DNA of 64,000 nt from Pontederia crassipes (Eukaryota; Streptophyta; Magnoliopsida; Commelinales; Pontederiaceae): the NCBI GenBank assembly GCA_030549335.1, contig CM060198.1, positions 52,574,995 to 52,638,994 on the forward strand, given 5' to 3'. Positions 36,773 to 49,000 of this stretch are shown here, piece after piece (within the stretch, counting starts at the first letter, position 1; each line of letters opens with the position of its first letter). The position numbers and the translations under genes are program-made. The notes under the pieces are model-generated. The model was given only the letters and a program-made list of their open reading frames with translations. It had not been told where the DNA came from and did not search any database.

Positions 36773-39670
36773 ATGTGGTTAAAATATGATTAATGTTTTA
36801 ATTGATAATTATTTTCTCTCTCCTCTACTGATTTTCTCTCTTAATCTCTCTATGTGACCTATCTTAATCTCTCATTTTCCCATGCCATCTTATTTTTTTA
36901 TCTTTGTGTTCCATCGGGATGACAGTATTATTAGATAACTATTTTTTCCTTGCGTTATTGATTAAACCTAAGGTCTAGCACTCTCATATTTAGCAAGGAT
37001 CGATTGTCATTGCATGGTTATAATGAAAGTGTAAGAAAATATGAGAACTTAATTAATTAAAAAATAAGAGTCAGATGTTATGCTACTACTTGATCGGTTT
37101 CATTGCATAATATTATTCATTTCTAAATTAAGGTTGGCTAAAAAATATTTTAACCCATGGATTTTAAATTGTACTTTTCAAAAAGTGACATATAATGAAA
37201 AAAAATATACAAAAAAATCATCCAAAAATATTTGGAAGCAAAAACGTTATCATGATAAAAACATAAAAAACAAAAATGAAGTGTCTTCTTTTGTTTCTAT
37301 TGAGGCACGTCATTGTCAAAAGAAAAATTTTCGGATCTCTCACCTCTTATTTTTTTTACCCCATATTCCACTATGTAGTATTGAATCCCATAAAATTTAT
37401 ATCCAAACAATAATTTGTAAAATTTTTTGCTGTAGGAAAATTAACTGTAATTTTTTTGTCCGTTCTTCATTTTTATGTTACTCCCAAACAAGTCCCAAGA
37501 GTATAAATTTAGTTGCACCCTCATTGTACGAGTCCTTCCCATCATGGAAAGTAAGAGGATCTCATTCAAGGTGATGCTTCATCTCTTAGAGAGCCACTTA
37601 TCATGGTGTGCACAATCATTGATCATTTGTGAAGTATAAGGTGCCTCATCTAAATGAAAACACTAATGAATGGTATTGCATAAAAAGTTTGAAGATTTAA
37701 AAGTTTAAAGCAACTTCCTATCATTGCATTGATAAAAGTATTAAATCAAAGCATTTAAAGAAAGGAAATATGGTATTATATTAATTCCCTTGTTATGGGG
37801 ACCTCTATTTATCAATATTAAAACTTTATTTTGTATCAATTTCCTATTACAATGTTACTTATCAAATTATTGCATCAATTATTATTTTGCTTAGTATATC
37901 TAATCAAGTATTGTTGCTCTAATGGTTACCCATTTTCGAATCATTGTTTTGTTTAGTTTGTTATTCACTTAGTATGTTGTGAAACTCATCAAAAGAATTG
38001 CTCACTTCAAATTGATTTTGTAGGTAATTAGGGAGACAATGGATAATCATATGTTTATGATCACCTATGATGATGATGTGCACATAGATCTTAGGATGTT
38101 CTTTGTCCTTTATTGTCATTTGGGTTTCTAAACTTCAAGACATTTATTATAACTTTCTTTGATGTTGAGACTAAGTTTATCTCAAGAACATGTTAAACTT
38201 TTATTTTAATAATATTTCAGTTTTATCTTTAAAGTCCTCTATATATTTATAATTTTAGTCTAGTTAAAATAAAAAAATAATCAGAACATTGTATAATTTG
38301 TAGAATTCTTAAGTTGATTTTTTTTTCACGTGATGATATTTGATTTGGAATTGTTATATTATATCTCTAACATTTTCAAACTCTGATTATGAACTTGTGG
38401 CATAAGTAATTTTTTTCATTACAAAGAATTGGAATGGCAGTGGTTGTCCTCATGTTGTTTGAACTTTTATTTTCATGTCCAAATTTTATCAAATTTTGAC
38501 ATAAACTATTAAAATAAAACCTAAATTCTATGAAAGGCATCCTAAATAATTAGTCAAATTTTACCCTTTGCTAAACATCATATTAACAAAAATGATTAAA
38601 ATGTATAAAATAATTTTACATGTTTTAAGAAGACTATACGTTTCTCCAGGAAACACATGGTGGGGGATCACTCTATGCTGCGGAGTGCCTCTCCTCTCCC
38701 CCTCCTTTTGGTAGAACTTGATAGTCTTAAATTAGGAATTAATGTGTAAAAAACTATTATACAATTTTTGGAGCATGTTTAACTAGTATTTGAATATTGC
38801 ATTGAAATTCACCAAATAATACTTGAAATAAGGTATTCTCCATGTATTTAATCACAAAACTTTTTTTTTTGACATGTTTATTATAGTCGGAGGCTTGTTG
38901 GATAGGTTGGCAAAATTTCTAATTCCAACAAAATTTATATATTTCACTAGTGAAAGAGAAATTATCCTTTTGCACTTGTAAATACTAATTATTTCATAGT
39001 GTTGGTTCTTTATCCCCCAAAAAAATTAATAATGGTTGTTAATATTTTATATTTTAAAGAGATATAGTTATTAATCAACAATACCTATGAACTTATAGTT
39101 AATATAATATAAAAAGTAAATGACAAAATCCTCTCCAAACAACTTGTGCTCAACGAGTATGTCAAACATGCAATGCTCCATGGCCCCCATGTTGCATAAA
39201 GTGTTATGCCGCATGAGTGTCATAGTGTTTGAAAGTTAATCTTCTTATGTGAATTAAATAATACAAACTAAGCATGATGCACAATAAAATGATAATAGGT
39301 GAAAGAGACATCAAATTTATGTGAAAATTCTTCCAATGAGAAGAAAAAAAAATCATAGGATATCATTTTATTACTACAATTCTTTGTAATTAAAGTATCA
39401 AGAAAATCTTCGAACTTGTGCCAAACTAACTTTGTTTTTAATTCTTTGAAGAAAGTATTTGTCTTCTTTTCTTTTTCGAACCCTTTCTTTTCTTGTTATA
39501 TATCTTTTTTTTTCATGTTCGTTGATCAAAAGAAAAAAAACGTCTCTTGTTTCAATCAACTCATGATTAGATCCAAAGAAGAAAAGAAATTTTTTGTTTT
39601 TCCTTCTTTTCCTCCAAGCGACATTGGTAACCATTTAATGAAATGAGAGATAAATTAGTTAGTTTGGTTT
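36773..39670. other. AT-rich spacer
   Basis: The longest stretch with nothing identifiable. The open frame at 37,080-37,574 is rich in Lys, Asn and Phe, as expected from AT-rich non-coding DNA. Short low-complexity pyrimidine runs occur near 39,450-39,610. Confidence 0.45.
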
Positions 39671-39673
39671 AAT

Positions 39674-40250
39674 GAGTAAATTACACCAAATGCCCTTCAA
39701 TTTCTACTTTTGCTTATCCTTCAACATTAGTTTGTAGCACGAATGTCCTTTATTTTTTAATTCGTTGCACGAAACCCTTTTCACCGCTGATGACCCATTT
39801 TTTATCACTGGGATGATGTGGCGCCCATATGGAATATTCTCTCTCCTCCACGTGATCATTTAGTTGACGTGGAATTATTAAAAAATAAAAATAAAATCCT
39901 CTCTCCTCCACATTCGTCGTCTTTCCTTGTGTCGGCGCCCTTTCCTTCGTCGGCGAAGGTCGCACAAGGATGACCCCCCAATCTTCACGCGCCGATGAAA
40001 GTCGCATGGGAGGGGGGGGGGGGGGGTTCGAAACCTCCTTGCGACCTTGCGAAGGGGTAAAGCCCCCACCGCGACCTTCGCGCGCCGACGATGGTCGCAG
40101 AGGGGAGGGGCGTGCAACCTTCACGCGCCGACAGAGGTCGCAGGAGGGGGGGGGGGGAGGGGTGGAGGGGGTCGCCCCTCGTGCGACCTTCGCCGACGCA
40201 AAAGGTCGAGAGAGAGAGAGGCGATGCCTATGGCTAGATCTGGATTAGCC
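39674..40250. mobile_element. Half of a Mutator-like element: one terminal region plus a GC-rich core
   Basis: The left part (GAGTAAATTACACCAAATGCCC...) looks like the TIR region of the GC-cored Mutator-like elements in this window. It is followed by a core of repeated GCGACCTTCGCGCGCCGACG quasi-palindromes and G runs (39,950-40,220). No inverted partner of the left part is present downstream, so the right end seems lost. The affiliation rests on architecture alone. Confidence 0.4.
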
Positions 40251-40460
40251 AGATCTGAATTACTTAGACAAATAGTCCCTTAATTAATTCATAAACACAC
40301 TTATCTTTTTAATGAGTTGGATTAATCACAAAAGCCCAACACACTTTAGACATATTTTTGCACATAGTCCACATGTCCCCAAATAAAAAATCTATATGAT
40401 GATAGTGAGATGATTACTTATCTTTTTACTAGGTTGGATTAATAAAAAATTCTAATTAAC

Positions 40461-41005
40461 GTAGTCAAGATCGGGAACTTAAAATCGGAAGGAGTCTATA
40501 AGATCGAATATCGTAAGATTGAATCGAGATTCAATCCTATCTATATATTAAAAAAAATTAATATATAAAATATGTAATAATAATTTCTTAAATGAATTTC
40601 TAACAGTTTAGATCATAAATAATATTAACATGAGTACTATTCTATTCAGACTTCCTACAAATGTGTATATATATTATTTATATAATAATAATTTAATAAG
40701 AATTGATAAAAATATCAATAATATGATTAATATGGATCAGCAATATACAATAACTTTTAGTATACATCGATAATAGAGGGTTATTTTGTGAAGAAGATAT
40801 TTTTAAAAAAAAATTGATTATCACCAATCATTTTCCCCTTAATTTTATTTCTTAAAAAATCATGTTGCACTTAGTAAAAATTTTAGAAAAAAAATAGAAA
40901 TTGAAAAATAGATTGGTATTCTCAAAATTGAATCGAGATTGCAAATTCTATATACAATGTTACGATGAAAAACATGATTTTGGTAAGCTTGATCCCAACC
41001 ATATG
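40461..41005. mobile_element. Possible diverged member of the hAT MITE family
   Basis: The left end AACGTAGTCAAGATCGGGA and the right end (reverse complement GGTTGGGATCAAGCTTACC) resemble the CAAGGTTGTCAAGATC termini at 35,455, and the sub-ends contain AAGATCGAATCG words. No clear 8-bp duplication. About 80 bp of direct repeat (AAATCTATATGATGATAGTG at about 40,390 and again at about 41,050) flanks the element. Confidence 0.4.
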
Positions 41006-41418
41006 ATTTTGATGTATTTTCACATTATTCTCGTGCCCGTGAATAAGAAATCTATATGATGACAGTGGGTCGATTGCTTAATGAGAATTCTTAAGCTTGG
41101 CGTTTAATCCCATAGTAACTATACACAAAAGAAAATTTTTGAAATTTCGGAGACGACAAATGCTTAAAATTAAAGCTCTGCATGATGATTTATCTTAATA
41201 GTTTCAATCCAGATGATATTTAACATAGCCAAAATTCCTAAAACCAAATAATTTTTTCTGTAATATTTACTAATACAACTTATGAAATGTATTATAAAGC
41301 AATAATAAGGTTATGACACCGGCAAATAACCATTCAAAGATAAAAAGTGGTCTCTCAATGTACAAGGTCAAGAAGAAGAGTCCAATTCCTTGAGAAATGC
41401 TCCGTGCATTCAAATAAT

Positions 41419-41967
41419 TAAGGGTGAGAGTAGTTGGGATCGGATGGAATTTTTGGTTTAAAGAAAATCAATCGTTACTTTTTTATTCAATTTTTAGAAT
41501 TAAAAATACAGTCCTAAAATTAATTTTAAAAAATAAAAATCATCCTTTAAGGATCGGGACCCTACTTTTATATGATTATATCTTTAAAATACATATAATA
41601 AATTTAAAATAATATAAAAATATTTAATTTTATATTAAATATAAACTATAATACTAAAATTTTAAAGTTATTAAATTAGAGTTTGATAATGTGATAAAAA
41701 AGTATAAAATTTTATAAAGAATATTATATTTATAATAAAAGAATTGATAATATATACATTAATTATATAAATAAAAAATCATAAATAAAAAATGGACTCT
41801 ACGAGTCCCTACGATTTTTTTTCAATAGGCTCTAATTTTAACGGGTGAATTTTAATTTATTAAAAATCATCCTAAATCATATTTAGACTCCTAAATTTTA
41901 TTTTTTTTTGATTTGATTTTTCTAATGGGGTAGCTTTTTTAGATTGGTCGGGTATTTCTTACCCCTA
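41419..41967. mobile_element. Non-autonomous hAT-type element (549 bp)
   Basis: A perfect 8-bp duplication CAAATAAT (41,411-41,418 and 41,968-41,975). The ends are TAAGGGTGAGAG and, in reverse complement, TAGGGGTAAGAA. The interior is AT-rich and non-coding. Confidence 0.75.
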
Positions 41968-41975
41968 CAAATAAT

Positions 41976-42780
41976 GTCCATTTTTTAAAGTACCGGATTT
42001 TTTTCAAAATGCCAAAGGGTATACATTTATTAAAATTTTGAAAATAAAAAAACATGGACAAATAAGAGATTATCAGATTCTATTTCCAACTTATTGTTTC
42101 TTTTGGTAACCCATTTGTTATCGTTGCAACAAGAGGTTTAATTTTTTTCTACATTGTTTTATTATCATATTTTAAAAACCTTAAACAATTAAACCGCCAT
42201 TAATGAAGTATTCGAGAAACCGTTGCACATTGCACAATCATATGTAAATCATTTTGCTATAATTTCTTCTCTTTTCCAGCTGTTTCACATCGTGCCAACA
42301 ATAAAAACAAAAGCTAGAAGTCACACAAAATAGATAATGTTTTCCGCCATAAAAGAAATTATTGGCTTATTTTAAAATAGAATATATTAATCTAATATTA
42401 TATTATTTGCAATAATTGAGCTGAGCTCTTTGGATAAAAATATATACATTAAACAATATCAATATTATGTGTATTATCTATTTATATTACGTATTTTGTT
42501 ATACAACTCCTATTTTCTTTTGGATGAAAATATTTGTAGTTATTTGACAACCTAAAATTTCTTAGTTAAAAAAATAAAATATTTTTGTTAATAAATACAC
42601 GCTTTTGCGCAAGGGGAAAAAGCATTTTCCCTTCTCAAATAATCTCTTATATTTATTACGAGTATGCACAAATTTTTTTTATTTATATTTAATACATAAT
42701 GATCAAGGATTTTTCTAAAACAAATTAATCAGCTAATCATATTTACTGCCATATGAAAAATATAAAAAAAGTAAAAAAAG
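41976..42780. other. AT-rich spacer upstream of the ALBA gene
   Basis: No gene or element end recognised. The distal promoter of the ALBA gene may lie here. Confidence 0.45.
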
Positions 42781-42914
42781 CGAGGGACGTTATTGTAATT
42801 AGCAACAAGCAGGGGGACTGGACTTTGATTTCAGCCAAACAAATAAATGAAAAAAAAATCCCGATAAAATCTCGGTCCTCTCTTTTCTTTCAAGGGTTTT
42901 TGTTCCCTCCCTCA

Positions 42915-42923
42915 AAACCCTAA
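42915..42923 (+). promoter_or_regulatory. Telo-box in the ALBA leader or promoter
   Basis: AAACCCTAA, about 120 bp upstream of the ATG. Telo-boxes are common near the transcription start of plant genes for translation and RNA-handling proteins, which fits the downstream product. Confidence 0.6.
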
Positions 42924-43042
42924 TCCGAATTATATCACCCGTCGGCGATCCATTCCTCCCCTTACAGCCGCCGCCCTCGCGGTCGTCATCGTCTTCGCCG
43001 TCGCCGTTGTGTGGAGGGTTCCGGGAAGGGTAGTCAGCGTCA

Positions 43043-46000
43043 ATGGATCGGTACCAGAGGGTTGAGAGGCCGCGGCCCGAGTCGGCCATCGGCGAGAATG
43101 AGATCCGCATCACCTCCCAGGGCCTCATCCGCAACTACATCAGCTACGCTACCACTCTCCTTCAGGTTTCCGTTCGGTCCTTTCTCTTCTCTAAATCTCT
43201 GTTTGCAGATTCGATCTACGATGCTTTGATGGAGTTACCCAGAGTTCAAAGTTTCTTCGCACCTCAGATTTAACTATTTATGTTTAAATCGTATTCTGTT
43301 GGATTTCTCGTGGTGCGTGGTTTATAAAGTCGTGAGACAAGGTTTTGTGTGTCATTCAAGTTTGATTGCACTTTCCCCTGAAAGGGATTTCTCAGTCGAG
43401 AATACGAACTCCAAGGTGGCAGGAGCATGCAGTTTTGGACGCAGAAAAGGGATTAATAGGTGCGAGTGATGTTAATGGTGACAGAGCAGAGTTTTGTTTA
43501 TGTTGAATGGTAGATCTTTTATGGGTTAATTTATGGGCCACTGTCCAATACTAGGATTCAGTTTCAATAAGTCTTCTTCACTGATGGATATAGAAATCAT
43601 AATAAATTTGTTAATTTCATCTTTGTCTGTAACGGACGAGGAGGATAAAGGAGATTCCATTGGAGACGGTCCCAAAGTAACATGAAACCAAACTTTACGT
43701 TCCATACTTGTCTGCTGGTGATGAGCTGAAACAGCATTTTGGTTGGTTCAAAAGTGGTGGCATTGTTGAAATGGTTCCAATTGTATTATTTTTAATGTAA
43801 TTTTTAGGAATCCTATTATTATGGATATCTTGTTATAGCCTTTTTACTGCCTCTCATCATTAAGTGAATAAGATTACTCATGACTGCCAAAGTAATTTGT
43901 ACCTTGTTTAACTTAACCCAAACCACAACTATGTTGCTTTGTTTGATATCTTCTGCATTTTTACCATTTATTTTGTCATATTAGTTTTTTCCTTATTAAT
44001 TATAATGTTATTTTAATAATGTTATTTTAATGTTATTTTCCTTATTATTTTGCTGACACCACCTAGTGGGAAAAGGCTTTGTTGTTGTTGTAATTATAAT
44101 GTTATTTTAAACAAATGTGTAATTACGTTTTACCTTTTAGAATTTTTCTAATTTTCTTTAATTTTAATCAAAGTGTTCCCGTATACAATAATCGGCTCAA
44201 TTTAAAATAACATCTCAATGCAATGACTGTTTGTCTTGAAGCAGTGGAAACAATTAAAAATTGGTGTATTCTCCCAAATAAAATAAAATAAATAAAATTG
44301 TTGTTCTATAAAGGCGTAACCAGTAGTGTATCTATGGTATCATGAATCATGATGATCTTTATTTAAATAATATAAGTCTAAAAGAAAATAATATAATACT
44401 TAAAGTTCTTATTGGAGTAATTTTAATTAATTTTTGGTGCCTAAACTGTAGAAACATAGGTAGAACTGTTATGATTACTCGTAATAAAAAGTTGAGCCAT
44501 CTTCCGCTTTCATTTGATTGTTTTGTGATATTTAAATAAGATTTTACAGTATTGATTCACACTATATTGACTCTGTCAATGTTGTCAAGTTCGAGAGTTT
44601 AGATAAACTCATTTTTTGTCCGATAAACTCGTATCGACTCGTAAATTTGTAGAATCTATGTACCAAATAAGTTTATATATTTAAGTAATTCTATGCACTT
44701 ATGAACACACACACACATATGATGCTTAAATGGGAAATGACTAATATATTTTACTCAAATGAAATAAATATGAAAGTAATAAAAAATAAGTACTATCAAT
44801 TATAATTGATAAATACTAACTTTCGATTATTGTGTTTACTGAGATAAAAAAAAACTTATACAAAATGAAAATAAGTAAAATTATTACACCATAATTAATA
44901 ATTTCATTAAATACATTAATAAATAGAATAATTAAGATTTTACAACCTTTTTATTGTGCAAAACAAATAATTGTGCTAATTGTATAGAATCGTATAAAGT
45001 TGTGTAGAATCGTATAGACTCTATAAGAGTTTATAAGAGTCTACAAAATTTTTAAAATTATTTTTTATGTAAAATCTAAGAGTCTATATTATTTAAGAGT
45101 TTATGCCGATTTGATTCGTTTTACTTACCTAAACTTTTAAAACTCTTACGAGTTTAAGAGTTTGACTCTGAGAGTTTAACAACATTGGACTCTGCACCCA
45201 TTGTATATGATTTAAATATGTTTTGTCATTTTTTAGGGTAATGGTGTGCCATAGTTGATATTTTACACTGTAAAATTGTTGCATTCAGGATAAGAGGGCT
45301 AGAGAAATTGTTCTCAAGGGAATGGGACAGGCAATCAGCAAGACAGTTGCTATAGTAGAGATTCTGAAGGTTGTTTACTTGACACTTTTACATACAAAAC
45401 TGATTCTAACTTGTGAATCCATACTAGCTTTAACTATTGGTTGTTTGGTTTATCACTGTATGCAGAAAAGGTCTCCTGGGTTACATCAGGACACTTCCAT
45501 CAGTTCAGTCAGCATTACTGATGTTTGGGAACCAATTGAGGAAGGCCTTGTACCGTAAGTTTGTCATCCTTTTCTGTGAGTACATGTTATGGTATTTGCC
45601 ACCATGTAGCTTTATAACATTTTCTCCTATTGCTTTGGCAGTCTCGAGATGACTCGTCATGTCTCAATGATTTCGATAACACTGTCAACAAGGGAGTTGG
45701 ACAAGAGTTCACCTGGGTGCTCCACTTGTTCTTCATTTATTTGTCATAGTATTGTGCATGATAGTTGAACTTACAGGCTTTACTTCTTGTGTGGTTAAAA
45801 AGGTACCAAGCGCCTTCGCATGTTGAGCAGCCAAGACGGCAACAAAGGATTCAGCAGCCACAACAGTATCAACAGCAGCAACAATATCAGTCTAGGCAAC
45901 AGTATCAACAGCCACCACAGTATCAGCAGCAACAAGTTGCTGAAGGTATTGAATTATTTAGTTGTGTGGTCATTACTGAAATGCTTGAGTACTATTTTTC

Positions 46001-49000
46001 TTTGTGCAGATTCATATGGTCGTGGACGTGGGCGCGGTAGAGGCGGAAGAGGAAGGGGTTGGGCGAGAGGAGGATATGGAGGATATGGAGGAGGGGGGTA
46101 TGGAGGTGGATATGGTGGCGGCTATGGTGCATATGGTGGTGGCTATAACAACTATCAAGGTAATCTGATTTTGAATTTGCATATAATATCAGGTTATGTT
46201 TTTTATTCTATAATGTCATGTTATTTGAACAGGATAATGCCGATATGAGAATTTATCTTTTACCCGGAATGAGAATTCTTGTGTTTTCTTCTTTCATTAA
46301 AAATGAAGTATTTTCTTTGAGGCCTACATAATGTTTTCCATTCTTTAGAAATTCATTTTCTCCTCTTTTCACATGTAGAAAATGGATGGGGCTGGAATGG
46401 GGGCCGAGGTGGTGGACGAGGTAGAGGAGGTTGGAACTATCATGGTAAGCCCTTTGAAGGTTCATATTCTTGTGCTTTGTTTGTTCTAATGAAAAGATTA
46501 AAAAAACTGTTTTTGTTGCTGAATCACAAAGCTAATTTGGATATCATGAAGGTTCTGTGAATGGTCCAATATAGCACTTGAAAAAACTATACTTTGGTTG
46601 CCCTAAATGAACAAAAAAGTTAAATTCTGACAATAACTTTAGTTTCCACTTGGGCTCTTTAGTAAGCTGCCCAGTATAAGATGCAATAAGGGCTTGTTCC
46701 TTGTTCCTATCCTTCCTGCAACCAAGATTGTTTAGCTGTAGTTATTTTATTTGGCGGTAGATCATATGACATGTAGTAACTAATTACTGGTATGAACTTC
46801 TTGGAGTTTTAAGTTTGAGAAGTGCTGTTTCTAAAACAAATAAAGCCTAGAATAGGTCGTGATTCCTTGTTATAAAGCTTACTATTCAGTCAACATATCG
46901 GAATTTGGAAAAACAAAGATTAGTTCTTTTCAGTACACAGAATACTTATCCTTCTCATTTTGTCTATGTACGTTTATTTATAGAAAAAACATAAATTAAA
47001 ATAAAAAATTTAGTCAACTTTCATCCAAACATAATTATTTTTTTCTTATTCTTGTTATAACTAAACTATTTGAATTATTATCCTTATAGTTTGAATTGTT
47101 AATCTTCAACCAAACACCCCCAAAATGTACGTAAATCATCTCAAAACAGAAGAATACCTATCTAGCATTACTAAAGTGATTTTCACATGTGATACCGCAA
47201 CTATCCTCTTGACCCCACTCTAGTTTATCTTTATTTTGTAATAAAATGATCCCTCAACTTTTCTTCTATCCCACTTTGATCCTCCATTTTTTATTTTATA
47301 ACCAAATGGCTGTTAAATTTATAAATGATATTGAAGCTTATTCTTTTAACCAATAGCAATATTTAAAAATGGAATAAATATTAAACAATGATGAAAATGA
47401 AGTAAAATGATAATTTTGTTGTCGTGAATGACATGTGGCATCAATGTTGTGAAAATTCGAAATTTCAGATGATCTATTCTTTTTTATATGAAATACATTA
47501 ATATATTATAGGATTTAATGTTTATCATACGCATCAAAATGCGTATGATAAACATACGCCCTCTGCCCACCGTCCGATCTAATCGGACGGTGGGCGCTTA
47601 AGCGGAGCGGCAGCGGCGGCGCACCGGCGGAAGGGAGACGGCCGGCGGGGAGACGGCCGGCGGGGAGGAAGAGAAGGAGGAAGAGGAGGCTGACGGGGGG
47701 ACGCTGGAGCCTGCGATTGTCGCCCTCGCCGTCGATCGGAGAGAAAGGGGATACCCTCGCAATCGGCCGGCCTTGCATCGTCGGCCGCCCTCGCCATCGC
47801 TGGATTGGAGAGAAAGGGGGAGAGATCGGATAGTCTTGTTGCTCGCCGCTTGTGTCCCGCCGCCTTCGCCGCCTCGCCGCTCGCGTCCCGCCGTCCTCGC
47901 CTCGCTGCCCGCGCCGCCTTGCGGCTCGCGTCCCGCCATCCTCGCCTCGCTGCCGTCGCCGGATCGTGGAGAAAGGGGGAGAGATCGTGCCTCGCCGTCG
48001 CCCTTGCCTCGTCGTAGCCTGCGCCTCGCCGTCGCCCTTGCCACCGTCGCCTCACTGCCCGCGTCCCGCCGTCGCCGTCGCTGCCGCCGTCGCCTCGCTG
48101 CAAGATCGGAGACGGGCGTGGTCGGGGGAGAGAGAAGAGAGAGCGGAGGGTGGAGAGAGAAGAGAGAGGGGGTAGAGAAGAGGAGAGAAAGGTCGCGCAC
48201 AACGCCCACCGTCCGATCTAATCGGACGGTGGGCAGAGGGCGTATGTTTATCATACGCATTTTGATGCGTATGATAAACATTAAATCCTATATTATAATA
48301 TTTATATTATACAAATTTAAGAAATGAGGGAGGTCTGTGTTCACATGCTCCCTCTCTCGTCTTTGATAGAGATGGAGGGCAATAGGCCCGTCATTATTAT
48401 GAACTTTATATGATTTTATTTATTAAATATTACTATATATTTTTTTATAAAACATTATATATCATTCGAGTTGGATGTTTCATGGCATTCATGTCAGAAC
48501 TTTTTATTCTTATACTATTATGCGTCAGTTTTATTTCCATTTTTCACCTCTACCAAATTTCCACTTTAACTCCTAAACTTTAAAATTATCCATTCATCTT
48601 CCTTCAACTTATCGAACATTTCCATTTGTACCCAAATATTTAAACCATATATTTACTTTTTTTTCACCCTTGCTTAATTTTGTACATTTAGTTTTAAAAA
48701 TTATAAAATCAATGATTAAATGGGGCCCATACCCTAACTTCATATCAGTATTGGCCCCATTTGATTTTTTTAATTTTTAAATTTAAATATATAAAATGTA
48801 ATAAGGTTAAGAAAGTAAATGTATGATCAAAAGTAAATATATGTTATGTACTTAGAGTTAAGTGGGAGTATTTAAGAAGTTTGAGGGGGGTAAATTTGGT
48901 GTAGTTTAGGAGTGGAAAATGGAAGTAACTCTATTGGTTAAGAGGATCATTTTCATTAACCTTTATAAGTTGGATCATTCTCCTAAAAAAAAGAAAATAA

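Noticed and set aside
39750-40283. Overlapping frames on both strands
   Set aside because: Produced by the GC repeat core. No domain is recognisable.
47579-48327. Frames of 184-227 codons on both strands, rich in Arg, Ala, Pro and Ser
   Set aside because: They lie wholly inside the GC-rich repeat core and TIRs of a Mutator-like element and overlap on opposite strands. This is composition, not coding.
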